NCBI RefSeq assembly: GCF_023856365.1
Contig: NW_026042840.1
Location: 1 to 64,000 of the forward strand
Direction: 5' to 3'
Source of the DNA: Brienomyrus brachyistius
Taxonomy: Eukaryota; Chordata; Actinopteri; Osteoglossiformes; Mormyridae
DNA length: 64,000 nt
The notes below the pieces were generated by a model. It had not been told where the DNA came from and ran no database searches. It worked only from the letters and a program-made list of their open reading frames with translations. Positions 12,300-22,975 of this stretch are shown here, piece after piece (position 1 is the first letter of the stretch; every line of letters starts with the position of its first letter). A program made the translations under genes and the position numbers.

Positions 12300-13300
12300 A
12301 TGCCAACTCCTTGCAATTTGAATCATTTACATATCCATCACTGGTCTGCACATGTACCAGATTACATCTTTAATCGGATAGTTACTTCTGGGTTCTCAAC
12401 TTTTTTTTTCATAATACCCCTTAAGTGTATATGCCCTTCACTGATGAGAAATTCATCAACATCTAAGTCCTACATTCATGTACAATGCATATTAAATGAA
12501 TATTTTGTCACTATTAGTTTTGATGTATCATTCTTTGAATGCACTCAATTGAATCATGGACAGTGGTTCCACATGGAAAAAAATGAATATTCCGAAAAGG
12601 AAAAATCCTTCTTCGGTTGATACATTCACTTTGTGTTCTGAGAATTTTTCCCTTGAGTGCCTTGTACAGTATGTCTAGTGTGTTTTTGGTGTGAATGTGG
12701 CCATAATCATACAAGGAAAAAACCACTGACTTGTAGTGAACATGTAAAACCGCAACATGCAGTGTCATACGTAACTGAAATAAGAAATGCTGGATTGCCT
12801 GAGTTGCATGCGTGCATGTTTTTTAATATGGGCAACATGGTTCCCTGAGATGCCTCAGTGTTGCTCACCGCCATCTCTAACACACAACCTCACAAACCAT
12901 CTTAAAACTACTGAAAGAAATAATTGGCTACACTGCAGCTCCACTGTTTTGTTTGGCACCCCTGCATGTCCTGCATTGTGTGGGGAAAAAAGCTGAAGGC
13001 TGAGGAATGTTACATAACACAGCTAGAATGTAAAAACTCTCTCTGGTGTAATTCACTGCGTAAAACCAATGGTCCTAAGTGTGGTGTCTTCTTCATAACA
13101 CTCCCTGATGTTTGTGTCCGTGACCATGAGATAGGGTGGCTGCTTTTCTTCCTTGCTTTCCTTGTATTCCTACGTTTCCTCCCCAGCCTTGGTTGGTAGG
13201 TCAGGCAGCATCACCTTGTTTTAATAGACCCAGGTGCAATTTATCTTGAAATTAGACTCAAGTGCAGAAAATGTTCTATCAGAAGTCTTTGACAATCTCT
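12300..13300. other. No recognisable gene
   Basis: Open frames of up to 106 codons exist but have no recognisable domain or splice context. Confidence 0.4.
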
Positions 13301-13303
13301 GAA

Positions 13304-14062
13304 TTACACAGAAATCTGACTTCTTCTGAAGCTGTGAAATTGTTCATCTGTATTTGCTGCATTGGTACTTGTTGATGTGCGTGTGCCCTGCTTAAGGAGT
13401 AAAGGGGAGATGACATGCAGAGCTAGTTTTCTGTAGTTTATTTTCTTTGTCTGAATAATAATATTCTCTTCATATAGGAACCCAGTCTCTGGCTGGAAAT
13501 TTCTACAATAGAGCCATTTAGTTATTTCTAGAAAAATATTTAGAGCCAATGACCTGATGTCATAGTAACACAGGTCACTGTCCGTGGTGCTGAATTCTCT
13601 ACTTGATGGGCTGGTGCTGAATGAATAGGCCAGGTGTCTGTGTGCTTCCACTGACTGGCACCCAGACATATAATGACTTTTAACAATGAAGGGGGAAAAG
13701 TCCAGACAGGAAATTAGTCAACAGTAATTAGTAATCAAATATAGTTCTCATTTATCATTATGTAAATTTCAAAAACCTTTTCTGACTATTAATCTGCACG
13801 TTGCAATAATTTAATATTAACTAACTTGCTGTAACGTAAAGTGAAAAACAAGTTTTAAAACTAGCTGTGAAATTTTTGATGCTGTTGACCTGAATGTTGT
13901 TGCCAGAGCCTTAGGATACGTCTCTACACATAAGTGAGGGGATGGATGCACTATTCTATGGAGGCTTCTGAAGAGAATTATTATCCCAAATTTAAATTGA
14001 GAGAGATGATTAATTCCTTTTTAATGCAGTCTGCCTTAAGAGCCCCTGTTCTGCCGTTGATC
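13304..14062 (-). repeat. Dispersed repeat A/B composite, copy 2
   Basis: 13494-13720 is nearly the same as 33346-33570 in the same orientation ('gaaatttctacaatagagcc', then 'acttgatgggctggtgctga'). The similarity continues to 14062, where 'gagcccctgttctgccgttg' matches 33978-33997. The part at 13304-13490 matches copy 1 at 10045 in reverse. The 121-codon minus-strand frame begins with a 'MSGCQSVEAHRH' stretch that is also present at 33535. It is a duplicated non-genic or unknown element. Confidence 0.6.
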
Positions 14063-16285
14063 TTTTGCATGGATGCTATCATGTATTAGTTTACTCTATG
14101 AAATTTAGTTTGAATTTTGATCACATGTCAAACTAAAGCATTTTGGACTGGATTCCTGAGTTCTTTTTAACGCTGTTAAGTTACATTTTTATTTCAGCAT
14201 AATTACAAGTTCCCGCAGGGAAGAAATAAGTCAGTTACTTAATAAATGACTATAAAGTAGTTGCTGCAGTATATATTCCATAAATTTACTGAACTGGAGT
14301 TTTATGCATCCTTACAAAGTAATAACTGTATGTGTTCTTTAAGTATGAAAGAGTTTAGGACATTGTCACCTGCAGTGGACGGCCACGTGTCCCCATAATT
14401 ATAACTTTAGATTATATTTCTGCATGACTGAGTATTCACTGAGTACCTGGTAGTGTTGGATGATATTTACGTCTCATATTTACCATTTATGTCAGTCTTC
14501 AAAGTGTGTGGATTATTAAGGTTGGTCTTGGTTGTTTTCTTCCCTGGAGAAACAGAAGTTTAATGCCATGATGCCACAGCAGCTCGCCGTTCCTGTCAGT
14601 ACGGTGGAGGTAAGAGTTTGAAACATTCATCAGCCTGTCAGCTACGCATCTCGCCTGGACATGGGACTCAGCTTTTATTCTTCCATAATACCGCTTAAGT
14701 ACCTCACTCTACTCAATCTCAGTACTGTTTAAGGGTAAATAACTTTTGTCACTGACTGCCAGAGATTATGGCAATTAAATGGAAAATATGAAGCAGACAT
14801 ATGAAATACAGTGGGCTGTTTGCAGTAAGTTGGGCTTAGGGTTAGTAATGGGGCTTTTTCCACTGACTTCTGCTTCTGTGCCCTTTCTTCACACTGCTGT
14901 TCAACTGTCCTCTTTATAGGAGGGAGGAGCAGCGCAAATGCAGCCGACAGATATAAAGCCATGTGCTGGCAGCAGACGCTTCGCACCCCTTAATAGCATA
15001 TCTGTTGCTGGTAAGACTGTCTGTGCTGCCGGTCATCTCAGTAACCAGGTGAAACTCCCCAGGCAAGATCAGGACAATGTTGTGTTGAGTTTCAGTGAGT
15101 TTCCTGTGTGTAAAGCCAGTTTTGGGGTCAATGTGGAGCCTGGTCCAGTCATGAGCTGGGGAGACGTGACCAAGGCTGCACTGTTACTCTTGTGTGTCTT
15201 TTCATTCAAAACTCTTTTTTTTTTATTTCCCCATAGTGTCCATCATCTTGAGCAGCACCGGCTGTCATTTAGCACAAAAGATGCCTGTTCAGTTTTCCAT
15301 CTGAACAAGGGCCCTCTGGACCCAGGTGTGCACTACATGAGCACTTTGTTCCTGACTCCTTATCAGCGTTTACATTTACACTCTCAGCCAGTCTTTAATC
15401 TGCAAAGTTACGCTTGGTGAGATTTATACAGACACGAGTAAAGAGGATTTTTTCACTTTTCCCAAATTCCCTCTAAGTCTGTATTTTCACCTCTTGAATG
15501 CTGGGATTTGTAGGCCCAGCTCTTCACCATGTATAACAACATCACCCTCAACGCTAGAGAAACCAAGGAGCTGATCCTGGACTTTCGCAAACGGATGACT
15601 CCCCAAAGTCCTATCTACATCGCAGAGGATGCTGTAGAGGCTTCAACAGCTTCCAGTTCCTCGGGCACACAGCTTCTGGCGGTCAAAGGCATCGTCTTCA
15701 GGTGCTGCCTCAGAAAAGCAAGCAGCACCTTGAGAGACTCTAGCCACCCAGCACTGTCACTTTTCACCTTCCATCCATCCATCTGCACAAGCATTTCCAG
15801 ATTTAGAGACAAGTTTCCTCCCCATTGCTGTTAACCAGCCAGTGACGCTGACATTTCCTCACACTGCCACTGTTACCTCATTCTGTACTGTTACTGTGTC
15901 TGTCTATGCTGGTGCCATTACTTTAATTTTATTTATATAGTATTATCACTGGTTATACTGTTGAGGTGCAACTACAGACAATTTTTCTTTGAATTAATCT
16001 AGCGACTATTTTCCCAAGCTGTTGATTCATCAAAACTATTATTTTTCCTCCAGAAAATCAGATTGACCGTTTAAGTTAATATTATTTTAAGAACAACACA
16101 AACTACGTCATTGCGGGGTTTTAGATAATGGACACTATACAGATATTTTTTTCGCCCACCATTCAATAAGCAGATAAGTAACTTGTCTAAAATATTTAGA
16201 TTTGTATTGTGATCCCCAAAAGTTAGTAATCTGTATAAAATCAGTGTATTTTTGTTTTTTAAATTTGATTCTGTAAATCAATGTA
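14063..16285. other. No intact gene; one LINE scrap
   Basis: Mostly unrecognised sequence. The open frame at 14938-15420 has no domain I know. A short LINE-like scrap lies at 15529-15700. Confidence 0.4.
15529..15700 (+). pseudogene. LINE reverse-transcriptase C-terminal scrap
   Basis: The translation contains 'ETKELILDFRK', typical of the segment of fish LINE reverse transcriptases just after the catalytic core, then a degraded 'AVEAS'-like part. It is too short to place in a LINE clade. Confidence 0.45.
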
Positions 16286-17454
16286 CACTGAACAAAAATA
16301 TAAACGCAACACTTTTGTTTTTGCTCCCATTTTTCATGAGATGGACTTAAAGATCTACAATTCATTCCAGATACACAATATTACCATTTCTCTCAAACAT
16401 TTCTCACAAATCAGTCTAAATGTGTGATAGTGAGCACTTCTGCTTTGCTGAGATAATCCATCCCACCTCACAGGTGTGCCACATCAAGATGCTGATCTGA
16501 CATCATGGGTAGTGCACAGGTGTACCTTATACTGCCCACAATAAAAGGCCACCCTGGAATGTGCAGTTTTGTCTCACAGCAAAATGCCACAGATGCCACA
16601 AGCATTGAGGGAGCGTGCAATTGGCATGCTGACAGCAGGAATGTCAACCAGATCTGTTGCTCGTGCATTGAATGTTCATTTCTCAACCATAAGCCGTCTC
16701 CAAAGGCGTTTCAGAGAATATGGCAGTACATCCAACCGGCCTCACAACCGCAGACCACGTGTAACCACACCAGCCCAGGACCTCCACATCCAGCAGGTTC
16801 ACCTCCAAGATCGTCTGAGACCAGCCACTCAGACAGATAATGCACGGCCCCATGTTGCAAGGATCTGTACACAGTTCTTGGAAGCTGAAAATGTCCCAGT
16901 TCTTGCATGGCCAGCATACTCACCGGACATGTCACCCGTTGAGCATGTTTGGGATGTGCTTGACCGGCGTATACGACAGCGTGTACCAGTTCCCACTAAT
17001 ATCCAACAACTTCGCACAGCCATTGAAGAGGAGTGGACCAACATTCCACAGGCCACAATTGACAATCTGATAAACTCTATGCGAAGAAGATGTGTTGCAT
17101 TGCATGAGGCAAATGGTGGTCACACCAGATACTGACCGGTTCTGAGTCCCCAGACCCCCAATAAAGCAAAAAACTGCACATTCCAGGGTGGCCTTTTATT
17201 GTGGGCAGTATAAGGTACACCTGTGCACTACCCATGATGTCAGATCAGCATCTTGATGTGGCACACCTGTGAGGTGGGATGGATTATCTCAGCAAAGCAG
17301 AAGTGCTCACTATCACACATTTAGACTGATTTGTGAGAAATGTTTGAGAGAAATGGTAATATTGTGTATCTGGAATGAATTGTAGGTCTTTAAGTCCATC
17401 TCATGAAAAATGGGAGCAGAAACAAGAGTGTTGCGTTTATATTTTTGTTCAGTA
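16286..17454 (+). mobile_element. Tc1-like transposon, internally deleted, TIRs about 285 bp
   Basis: The left end 'actgaacaaaaatataaac' is mirrored by the right end 'gtttatatttttgttcagt'. The arms run about 16286-16570 and 17170-17454 with few mismatches. Both ends abut TA, the target site of the Tc1/mariner superfamily. The interior holds one transposase frame that is too short, so the copy is a deletion derivative. Compared with the Tc1 debris at 11.6 kb it is well preserved. Confidence 0.85.
16584..17135 (+). pseudogene. Tc1-like transposase with catalytic core deleted
   Basis: The likely start is the Met of 'MPQMPQAL' at 16584. Residues about 1-65 form the DNA-binding part: an HTH of the 'GMSTRSVARAL' type and a second basic unit ending 'RPRVTTP'. 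After about residue 75 the chain jumps directly to the end of the DDE core: 'TDNARPHVA' (second catalytic Asp region), 'WPAYSPDMSPVEHVWD' (Tc1 Pro-rich region with the final acidic residue) and a C-terminal helix. Full Tc1 transposases are near 340 residues, so roughly 150 are missing, including the first Asp. The frame is otherwise open. It should bind TIR DNA but not cut it (inference). Confidence 0.85.
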
Positions 17455-17549
17455 TAGAATAAGCCCAGATTTATGTTTATTCAGTGGAGATAAGTACAAC
17501 CTCTAAAGATAGGCCTACACCCGTTTTGGCAGTGTCTCCGGATCCCATG

Positions 17550-17934
17550 ACAAATAATGCCTTCAGTACATCCTCCTCAACCCACACTGAAAGCAGAAGT
17601 GCTATGGGCTTTGCAAACGGTTTGCCGACATCACTCCTATACGTCCAATGATGACATTCACACCGTCTCCAGGGTGATGTTCCCTGACTCGCAGGGTCAC
17701 TTGTGGTAAAGATAAAACCGCTTTTCTTGCGCGATTTGGACTCGCTCCATATATTAAAAGGGAGCTTCGTTGTCATGTTTGACGTAAGTATGAACAGGAC
17801 CATCAAAAGAAAACAACTGGATGTGCATGTCAGGTATTGGGTGAATTATGAGAATGGCTCTCGAGTGCAGTCCTGGTTCTGGGATCACAGTACATGAGCC
17901 ACTCCACCGCTGAAGACTTACTGGAGAAGTTTAA
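17550..17934 (+). pseudogene. hAT-like transposase-derived gene, 5' exon remnant
   Basis: In broken frames this region encodes pieces typical of a hAT-like fish family: an 'AEVLWALQTV' helix, 'VSRVMFPDSQ', and a segment like 'KRKQLDVHVRYW' followed by 'TAEDLLEKFK', where a donor 'gtaagc' follows at 17935. At least two frameshifts are present, one near 17700 and one near 17780. Further exon-like pieces continue to about 22966. Confidence 0.55.
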
Positions 17935-18449
17935 GGTAAGCCATTCAATAACATTTAAACTCATTAACGAACCCATGATTTTTAAATATCCATGGTTTAT
18001 CTTTACATGTGTTTAAATGGGAGAACCATATTTATTGGTAAGCATATTTTAAAGATTTTATTGCTGCTTCATGGCTTTTGCTGCAAAAAAAATAGTTCAT
18101 TGAGGAAATAGAATGTTTAAGTGTTGTGTAGCAACATGTACAGCTGTTGTACAGGCAAAAACTCTGGCTCAGTCCAAAGGAGGTGGATATAGGAATGGCT
18201 GTCATCAAGGTGGGACTTCTGTGAATTCACTGGTATCTTTACATACAAATGTATCAAACAATTGTGAAGTAAAAAATATGTGAATAACATGGAGTTTGAG
18301 CTGGTTTGATATGTACAGCTGAGGTAGTGTTAACCTTGGGCTGAGTGTGCAGAAAGATTCTGGAAATTTGACAAACCATCTTTTTGTCAGAGACAGTCAG
18401 GAGCCAAAGGCAGTGGAAGTGACCTTGGTGTCCTTCAGATTAAAAAAAA

Positions 18450-18569
18450 TTGCCAGATTGTGCTCTCAAAAATGTGCAAAAAGGCCTTGGATAAATGCCC
18501 TCTGAAGTACTCGATTGTACATGAGATGACGTGCTTGGACCCAAACAAAATGCACACCAGCCAGATAAC
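18450..18569 (+). pseudogene. hAT-like gene, exon half upstream of LTR insertion
   Basis: The open piece with 'LSKMCKKALDKCPLKYS' and 'MTCLDPNKM' is cut at 18569, exactly where the LTR element begins. Its continuation is at 21708-21785 beyond the element, which ends at a donor-like 'ctg|gtaaat'. The 5-bp duplication ATAAC (18565-18569 and 21708-21712) marks the integration into this exon. Confidence 0.55.
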
Positions 18570-18856
18570 TGTCATGCCCGGCTCGTCCGCTCCTCGTGTG
18601 TGCCACGCCCCCTAATTACCCACGTGTGATTTCCTGATCCTGCCCAGTCGTGTCTTGTTTCCTGCTGCCTTGTTCTGTGTATTTAAGTCCTGGTCTCCCC
18701 AGTTTGCTTTGTCTGTCATTAATGTCTGATGTTCGTAAGCGTGAGCTGTTTCCCGGTCCCTGTCCTCGTATTAAACTCCCGTTTGCCCCGTATTCCTGCT
18801 TCCTGCTTGCCTGCTTGCCCGCACGATCGCCGCTTCACCCGTACCCGATCGTGACA
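18570..18856 (+). repeat. 5' LTR (287 bp)
   Basis: Starts TGTCATGCCC and ends CGATCGTGACA. It contains a TATA-like 'gtatttaag' about half-way and a poly(A)-signal-like 'attaaa' later. Related solo LTRs lie at 39669-39945 and, more distantly and inverted, at 30637-30901. Confidence 0.92.
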
Positions 18857-18858
18857 GA

Positions 18859-20649
18859 ATGACAGACCACAAAAGGAAAGGCCCCCGGAGAAGGAGGAGA
18901 GGACCGGAGGAGACGATCCGCCTGGGAGCCTGTTCGCTCTCCCGGCTATGGATCACTTCGGAGGAGAATGAGAGGGAAGTACCCGCTCTACCTCCAGCCC
19001 GGAAGCTGACCACACACTACCCCGATCCCGTGTGGAAGTACTGGCTCTCCAGTGAGGATGAGGACGAGGAGCCCTTCCTCTACCCTTACCCGGAGCCGAT
19101 CCTTTCACCGCCTGTTTCTCAGGACATCGCACCACCTCTCGCCGCCGCTGGGCGCCGGAGAAGGAGGAGGAGACCGGCGATTGCCTGTCCCGAGGAGCTC
19201 CCTCCGTTAACGCCCACGGACACACAGCTCTCTCCCCCTGCAGTAACCACCCCGGAGGCGCTGCCCGCGCCTCACTTAGGGAAGCCGGTGAACTGCGCCT
19301 CCCAGTTCTTTGCCCTCCAGGGGTTGTTCTGGAGGATCTGGGGGGAACTGGTCCCTCCAGTAAGTCCGGAGGTAGCGGGGCTAGCGGAGCGACTCCAGAG
19401 GAGCTTTGCAGCATTTACTCCCGCTTCCGACCCCGAGGAGCTGGTGAGTATGGCAGAGGACGTGCGGCAGCTCTTACTGCTCCAGAGGGCTGCAGTCCCC
19501 GCTCCCGTGCAGCCGCCATTGGCGGCGGACCCCGCTCCCGTGCAGCCGCCATTGCCGGCGGACCCCGCTCCCGTGCAGCCGCCATTGCCGGCGGACCCCG
19601 CTCCCGTGCAGCCGCCATTGCCGGCGGACCCCGCTCCCGTGCAGCCGCCGCCGCCTGCGCAGCCGCCTTCGCTGCCCCCACTGCAGCCACCTGCAGCTCC
19701 AGGGCAGGCGCCCCCACTGCAGCCACCTGCAGCTTCAGGGCAGGCGCCCCCACTGCAGCCACCTGCAGCTCCAGGGCAGGCGCCCCCACTGCAGCCACCT
19801 GCAGCTCCAGGGCAGGCGCCCCCACTGCAGCCAGCTCCTGTTCCTGACCGCGTTCCTGTTCCTGACCGCGTTCCAGTTCCTGACCGCGCTCCAGTTCCTG
19901 CAGAGGCGCCCCCTCTGCAGCCGCCTGCTGCAGCTCCCGGGCAGGCGCCCCCTCTGCAGCCGCCTGCTGCAGCTCCCGGGCAGGCGCCCCCTCTGCAGCC
20001 GCCTGCTGCAGCTCCCGGGCAGGCGCCCCCTCTGCAGCCGCCTGCTGCAGCTCCCGGGCAGGCGCCCCCTCTGCAGCCAGCTCCTGTTCCTGACCGCGCT
20101 CCAGTTCCTGACCGCGCTCCAGTTCCTGCAGAGGCGCCCCCTCTGCAGCCGCCTGCTGCAGCTCCCGGGCCGGCGCCCCCACTGCAGCCACCTCCAGTTC
20201 CTGACCGTGCTGCAGCTCCCGGGCAGGCGCCCCCACTGCAGCCACCTCCAGTTCCTGACCGCGCTCCAGTTCCTGACCGCGCTCCAGTTCCTGACCGCGC
20301 TCCAGTTCCTGCAGAGGCGCCCCCTCTGCAGCCGCCTGCTGCAGCTCCAGGGCAGGCGCCCCCTCTGCAGCCGCCTGCTGCAGCTCCAGGGCAGGCGCCC
20401 CCACTGCAGCCGCCTGCTGCAGCTCCAGGGCAGGCGCCCCCTGACCGCGCTCCAAGTCCTGACCGCGCTCCAGCGGCTCCCGGGCCAGCTGACCGCGCTC
20501 CAGTCCCTGACCGCGCTCCAGTCCCTGACCGCGCTCCAGAGGCGCCCCCTCCGCCTGCAGCAGCTCCAGCTCCTGTCCCTTCTCCTCCAGTGACTTTGTC
20601 TCTCTCACCCCGGCGAATTCGACCCCGACCTGGGGTCTGTGTCCCGTAA
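18859..20649 (+). CDS. Proline-rich repeat protein of the LTR element
   Basis: 596 codons starting only two bases after the 5' LTR, so the coding start overlaps where a primer-binding site should be. Residues 1-110 are charged, with Arg-rich clusters (RRRRR near 11-14 and 98-104) and an acidic 'SSEDEDEEP'. Residues about 150-210 contain Trp/Leu-rich helices that could be a Gag-like core; I cannot confirm this. From about 212 onward the protein is tandem repeats of three kinds: 'APVQPPLPAD' units, 'PPLQPPAAPGQA' units and 'VPDRAP' units. It ends with a Ser/Pro/Arg-rich tail. No protease, RT or integrase motif is present. The antisense frames are long only because the repeats are GC-rich. Confidence 0.6.
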   Translation: MTDHKRKGPRRRRRGPEETIRLGACSLSRLWITSEENEREVPALPPARKLTTHYPDPVWKYWLSSEDEDEEPFLYPYPEPILSPPVSQDIAPPLAAAGRRRRRRRPAIACPEELPPLTPTDTQLSPPAVTTPEALPAPHLGKPVNCASQFFALQGLFWRIWGELVPPVSPEVAGLAERLQRSFAAFTPASDPEELVSMAEDVRQLLLLQRAAVPAPVQPPLAADPAPVQPPLPADPAPVQPPLPADPAPVQPPLPADPAPVQPPPPAQPPSLPPLQPPAAPGQAPPLQPPAASGQAPPLQPPAAPGQAPPLQPPAAPGQAPPLQPAPVPDRVPVPDRVPVPDRAPVPAEAPPLQPPAAAPGQAPPLQPPAAAPGQAPPLQPPAAAPGQAPPLQPPAAAPGQAPPLQPAPVPDRAPVPDRAPVPAEAPPLQPPAAAPGPAPPLQPPPVPDRAAAPGQAPPLQPPPVPDRAPVPDRAPVPDRAPVPAEAPPLQPPAAAPGQAPPLQPPAAAPGQAPPLQPPAAAPGQAPPDRAPSPDRAPAAPGPADRAPVPDRAPVPDRAPEAPPPPAAAPAPVPSPPVTLSLSPRRIRPRPGVCVP

Positions 20650-21420
20650 AGGGAGGGGACACAGACGCAGGGCTGGGGTCCCGCCCGCCCTGCCCCCTGG
20701 CTCGCCCTGCCTCGCCTGCGCTGGGGCTCGGTTGGCGCCTGCGGGTCCCTCTCCGGTGCCTCGTCGCCCTGCCTCGCTCCCCTCTCCGGGTCCTGGTCGG
20801 TCGCCTGCGGGGCCCCTACCTCCGGCCCTCCCCCGGACATCGCCGCCTGCTGCGGCTCCCCCCTCCTCCGTGCCTTCGCCCTGGCCCCTTCCAGCTCCCT
20901 CGTCCCCTTCCCTGGTGCTCCCTCCTGCTCCCTCCCTGGCCCCTCCGCGGGTCCCTCGCCCTGTCTCCTCTGCCCCTTCTCGGTCCCCTCCGGCTCCGGC
21001 CTCCCGGCCGCCTGCGGCCCCTCCGGCTGCCGCCCGTCGCCCGCTGGGGCTCCCACGGGCTCCCCTTTGTTCCCCCGCCTTCTCTCCCTTCTCTCCTGCC
21101 CTGGTCCCTCCTTTGTTTGCTCCTCCTCCTGTCTTTCCTCCTTTCTCCATTCCTGGTTTCCCGTCGTTCCCTCCCGTCACTCCCGCTCCTTGTGTTCCGC
21201 CTGTTCCCTCTGTTTCTCCCTTCCTGATCTGTCTGTCTGCCTTCCCATCCCTTTGTCAGCTCTTGTCGCACGTCTTGTCCCTGGCTTTGTTTTGTGCTTC
21301 GGTCCTGTTTCCCGTCGTGCGTAAATTCTGTTCTTGTTTTCCAGGTCCTGTTCTGCCTCGTCCCGTCCGTCGCCCCCTTCCTTGGCGCGCCCGGTGTAGC
21401 GCGCCTTTGGGGGGGGGTTC
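20650..21420. other. Internal pyrimidine-rich region of the LTR element
   Basis: Strongly C/T-biased DNA between the sense ORF stop and the right LTR. It carries a second open frame (from 20639) of low-complexity Pro/Ser sequence that runs into the LTR and is probably not a gene. Confidence 0.6.
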
Positions 21421-21707
21421 TGTCATGCCCGGCTCGTCCGCTCCTCGTGTGTGCCACGCCCCCTAATTACCCACGTGTGATTTCCTGATCCTGCCCAGTC
21501 GTGTCTTGTTTCCTGCTGCCTTGTTCTGTGTATTTAAGTCCTGGTCTCCCCAGTTTGCTTTGTCTGTCATTAATGTCTGATGTTCGTAAGCGTGAGCTGT
21601 TTCCCGGTCCCTGTCCTCGTATTAAACTCCCGTTTGCCCCGTATTCCTGCTTCCTGCTTGCCTGCTTGCCCGCACGATCGCCGCTTCACCCGTACCCGAT
21701 CGTGACA
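21421..21707 (+). repeat. 3' LTR (287 bp)
   Basis: By eye identical to 18570-18856 over its full length. It is followed by ATAAC, the second target-duplication copy. Confidence 0.92.
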
Positions 21708-21864
21708 ATAACTGCCAGCAGAAAAGGAGAAATCTCATGCAGAAGTTTGCGCAGGAGAATCGGTTGGCAGGCAGGATATCTGCTGGTAAATCATAGGATA
21801 AGAATAGGATAGTTCAGAATATTATTTTTAAATTATGCTTTTCTTTTTTCACATCTAACTGAAT

Positions 21865-22174
21865 CAGGGACGGATTACAAACCGGGTTAGCGGGGCCGCT
21901 GCCCAGGGGCCCTTGGGGTGCAGGGGGCCCGTGGGCCCCAAGCCCAAAACAATTTGCAACGCTTATCAGCAATGTATTTTCGTTTGTCTATTTTAGAGGG
22001 CCTACATTCTTTGATCCTCTGCCTACAAGGTCCCCTGACCCTATAGGGAGGGTGTTTGGCTGCCAAGGGCCCTTGACTTGTGGTGGTTGTGGTGGTGGTG
22101 CAGGTGGTGGTGGTGGGGGGGGGGCCTCGCGAACGTTTTACCCAGGGGCCCACACAACCCATAATCCGTCCCTG
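21865..22174. mobile_element. hAT-type MITE (310 bp)
   Basis: The ends are inverted repeats ('cagggacggatta' and 'taatccgtccctg') flanked by a perfect 8-bp duplication AACTGAAT at 21857-21864 and 22175-22182. An 8-bp duplication is the hAT signature. The interior is GC-rich with a (GGT)n run and no coding frame. Confidence 0.9.
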
Positions 22175-22435
22175 AACTGAATAGTGTTAACACGTAGATT
22201 TTAGCAGTATTTAGAAGACCGACTCTTGGTGTTTGAAAAGAAGCATCAGCCCAGTTATATTTTCTTTGATGAGCCTAGAGATATCTCAAGATTAAATTAA
22301 AATGATTGCACATTTATGGTATCATAGGAAAATTGGGTTATAAATCACTTTCCTATTCTACATGTGATTCTGTGTATTGACATTGTTGATCTGCATCTAA
22401 TCTACTGTAATTAATGTAATTACAGGTGATGCAAT

Positions 22436-22966
22436 ATCCCAGCAGTCTGATAATCACCTGCACAATGAGGCAAAAGGCTTGGATTTTATATCCTTCATTC
22501 CTTCAGCACCATCCAAAGTTGATGTCTTTTTACATCAAAAAGTTAGTGGGCCTTATCCTGACCTCTGGATGTTCTGCAAGAACTTGCTGCTGCTGTCCTA
22601 TGGGCAAGCCGAAGTGGAACGAATAGAGGTGGAGACCTGCAACTTATCAGAGGAAACAGTTGTTGCACAGAGGCTTATATGCGACCATGTCAGAGTGTGT
22701 GGGGGAGCAACCAAAGCGCCTCTGACCAAAGGTGAAAGATGAGCGAAAAGCAAAAAAGAAAACTTGAGGAACTCAAGAGGAAGAGAGTCTCACTGGAAAG
22801 TGTATGTGAGAGTTTACAAAAGGATGCTGAGCACATGGCAGAGGAAGCAGAGAGTGCTGCTGGAACCAAAAGGGCAACATTACTTACCAAGTCCAATACT
22901 CTGAGCCGACGAGCGAAGGAGGAGAAAGAGCAGTTGGTGGTCTTAAATGCAGATACTGAAGAATAG
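22436..22966 (+). pseudogene. hAT-like gene, C-terminal exon remnant
   Basis: The acceptor 'taattacag' precedes a frame containing 'PYPDLWMFCKNLLLLSYGQAEVER', which is the hAT dimerisation-region pattern, then 'EETVVAQRLICDHV'. Next comes a Lys/Glu-rich coiled-coil part (22739-22966, 'KRKLEELKRKR'), offset by a frameshift near 22735. Compared with the family pattern I recall, a short block after 'VER' is missing. The phase with the donor at 21785 fits, supporting one original spliced gene. Confidence 0.55.
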
Positions 22967-22975
22967 GCTACTGAA

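Larger units (their letters stand above)
18570..21707 (+). mobile_element. Non-autonomous LTR retrotransposon, complete, recent
   Basis: Two 287-bp LTRs that I read as identical (TGTCA...TGACA ends) flank 2564 bp of internal DNA. The 5-bp target duplication ATAAC is exact. A G-rich run ('tttgggggggggttc') directly before the right LTR is a plausible polypurine tract. There is no reverse transcriptase, integrase or protease frame. The only sense frame is a proline-rich protein, so movement would need enzymes supplied in trans. It interrupts a hAT-like exon. Confidence 0.9.

Noticed and set aside
19272..21457. Very long antisense open frames (594, 415 and 213 codons) in the LTR element
   Set aside because: They arise from GC-rich tandem repeats that are open in several frames. 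The products are Gly/Ala/Arg or Glu/Leu low-complexity, and the sense frame fits the element's orientation.
20639..21466. Second sense frame of 275 codons
   Set aside because: Low-complexity Pro/Ser sequence that overlaps the first ORF and runs into the LTR; no domain is visible.
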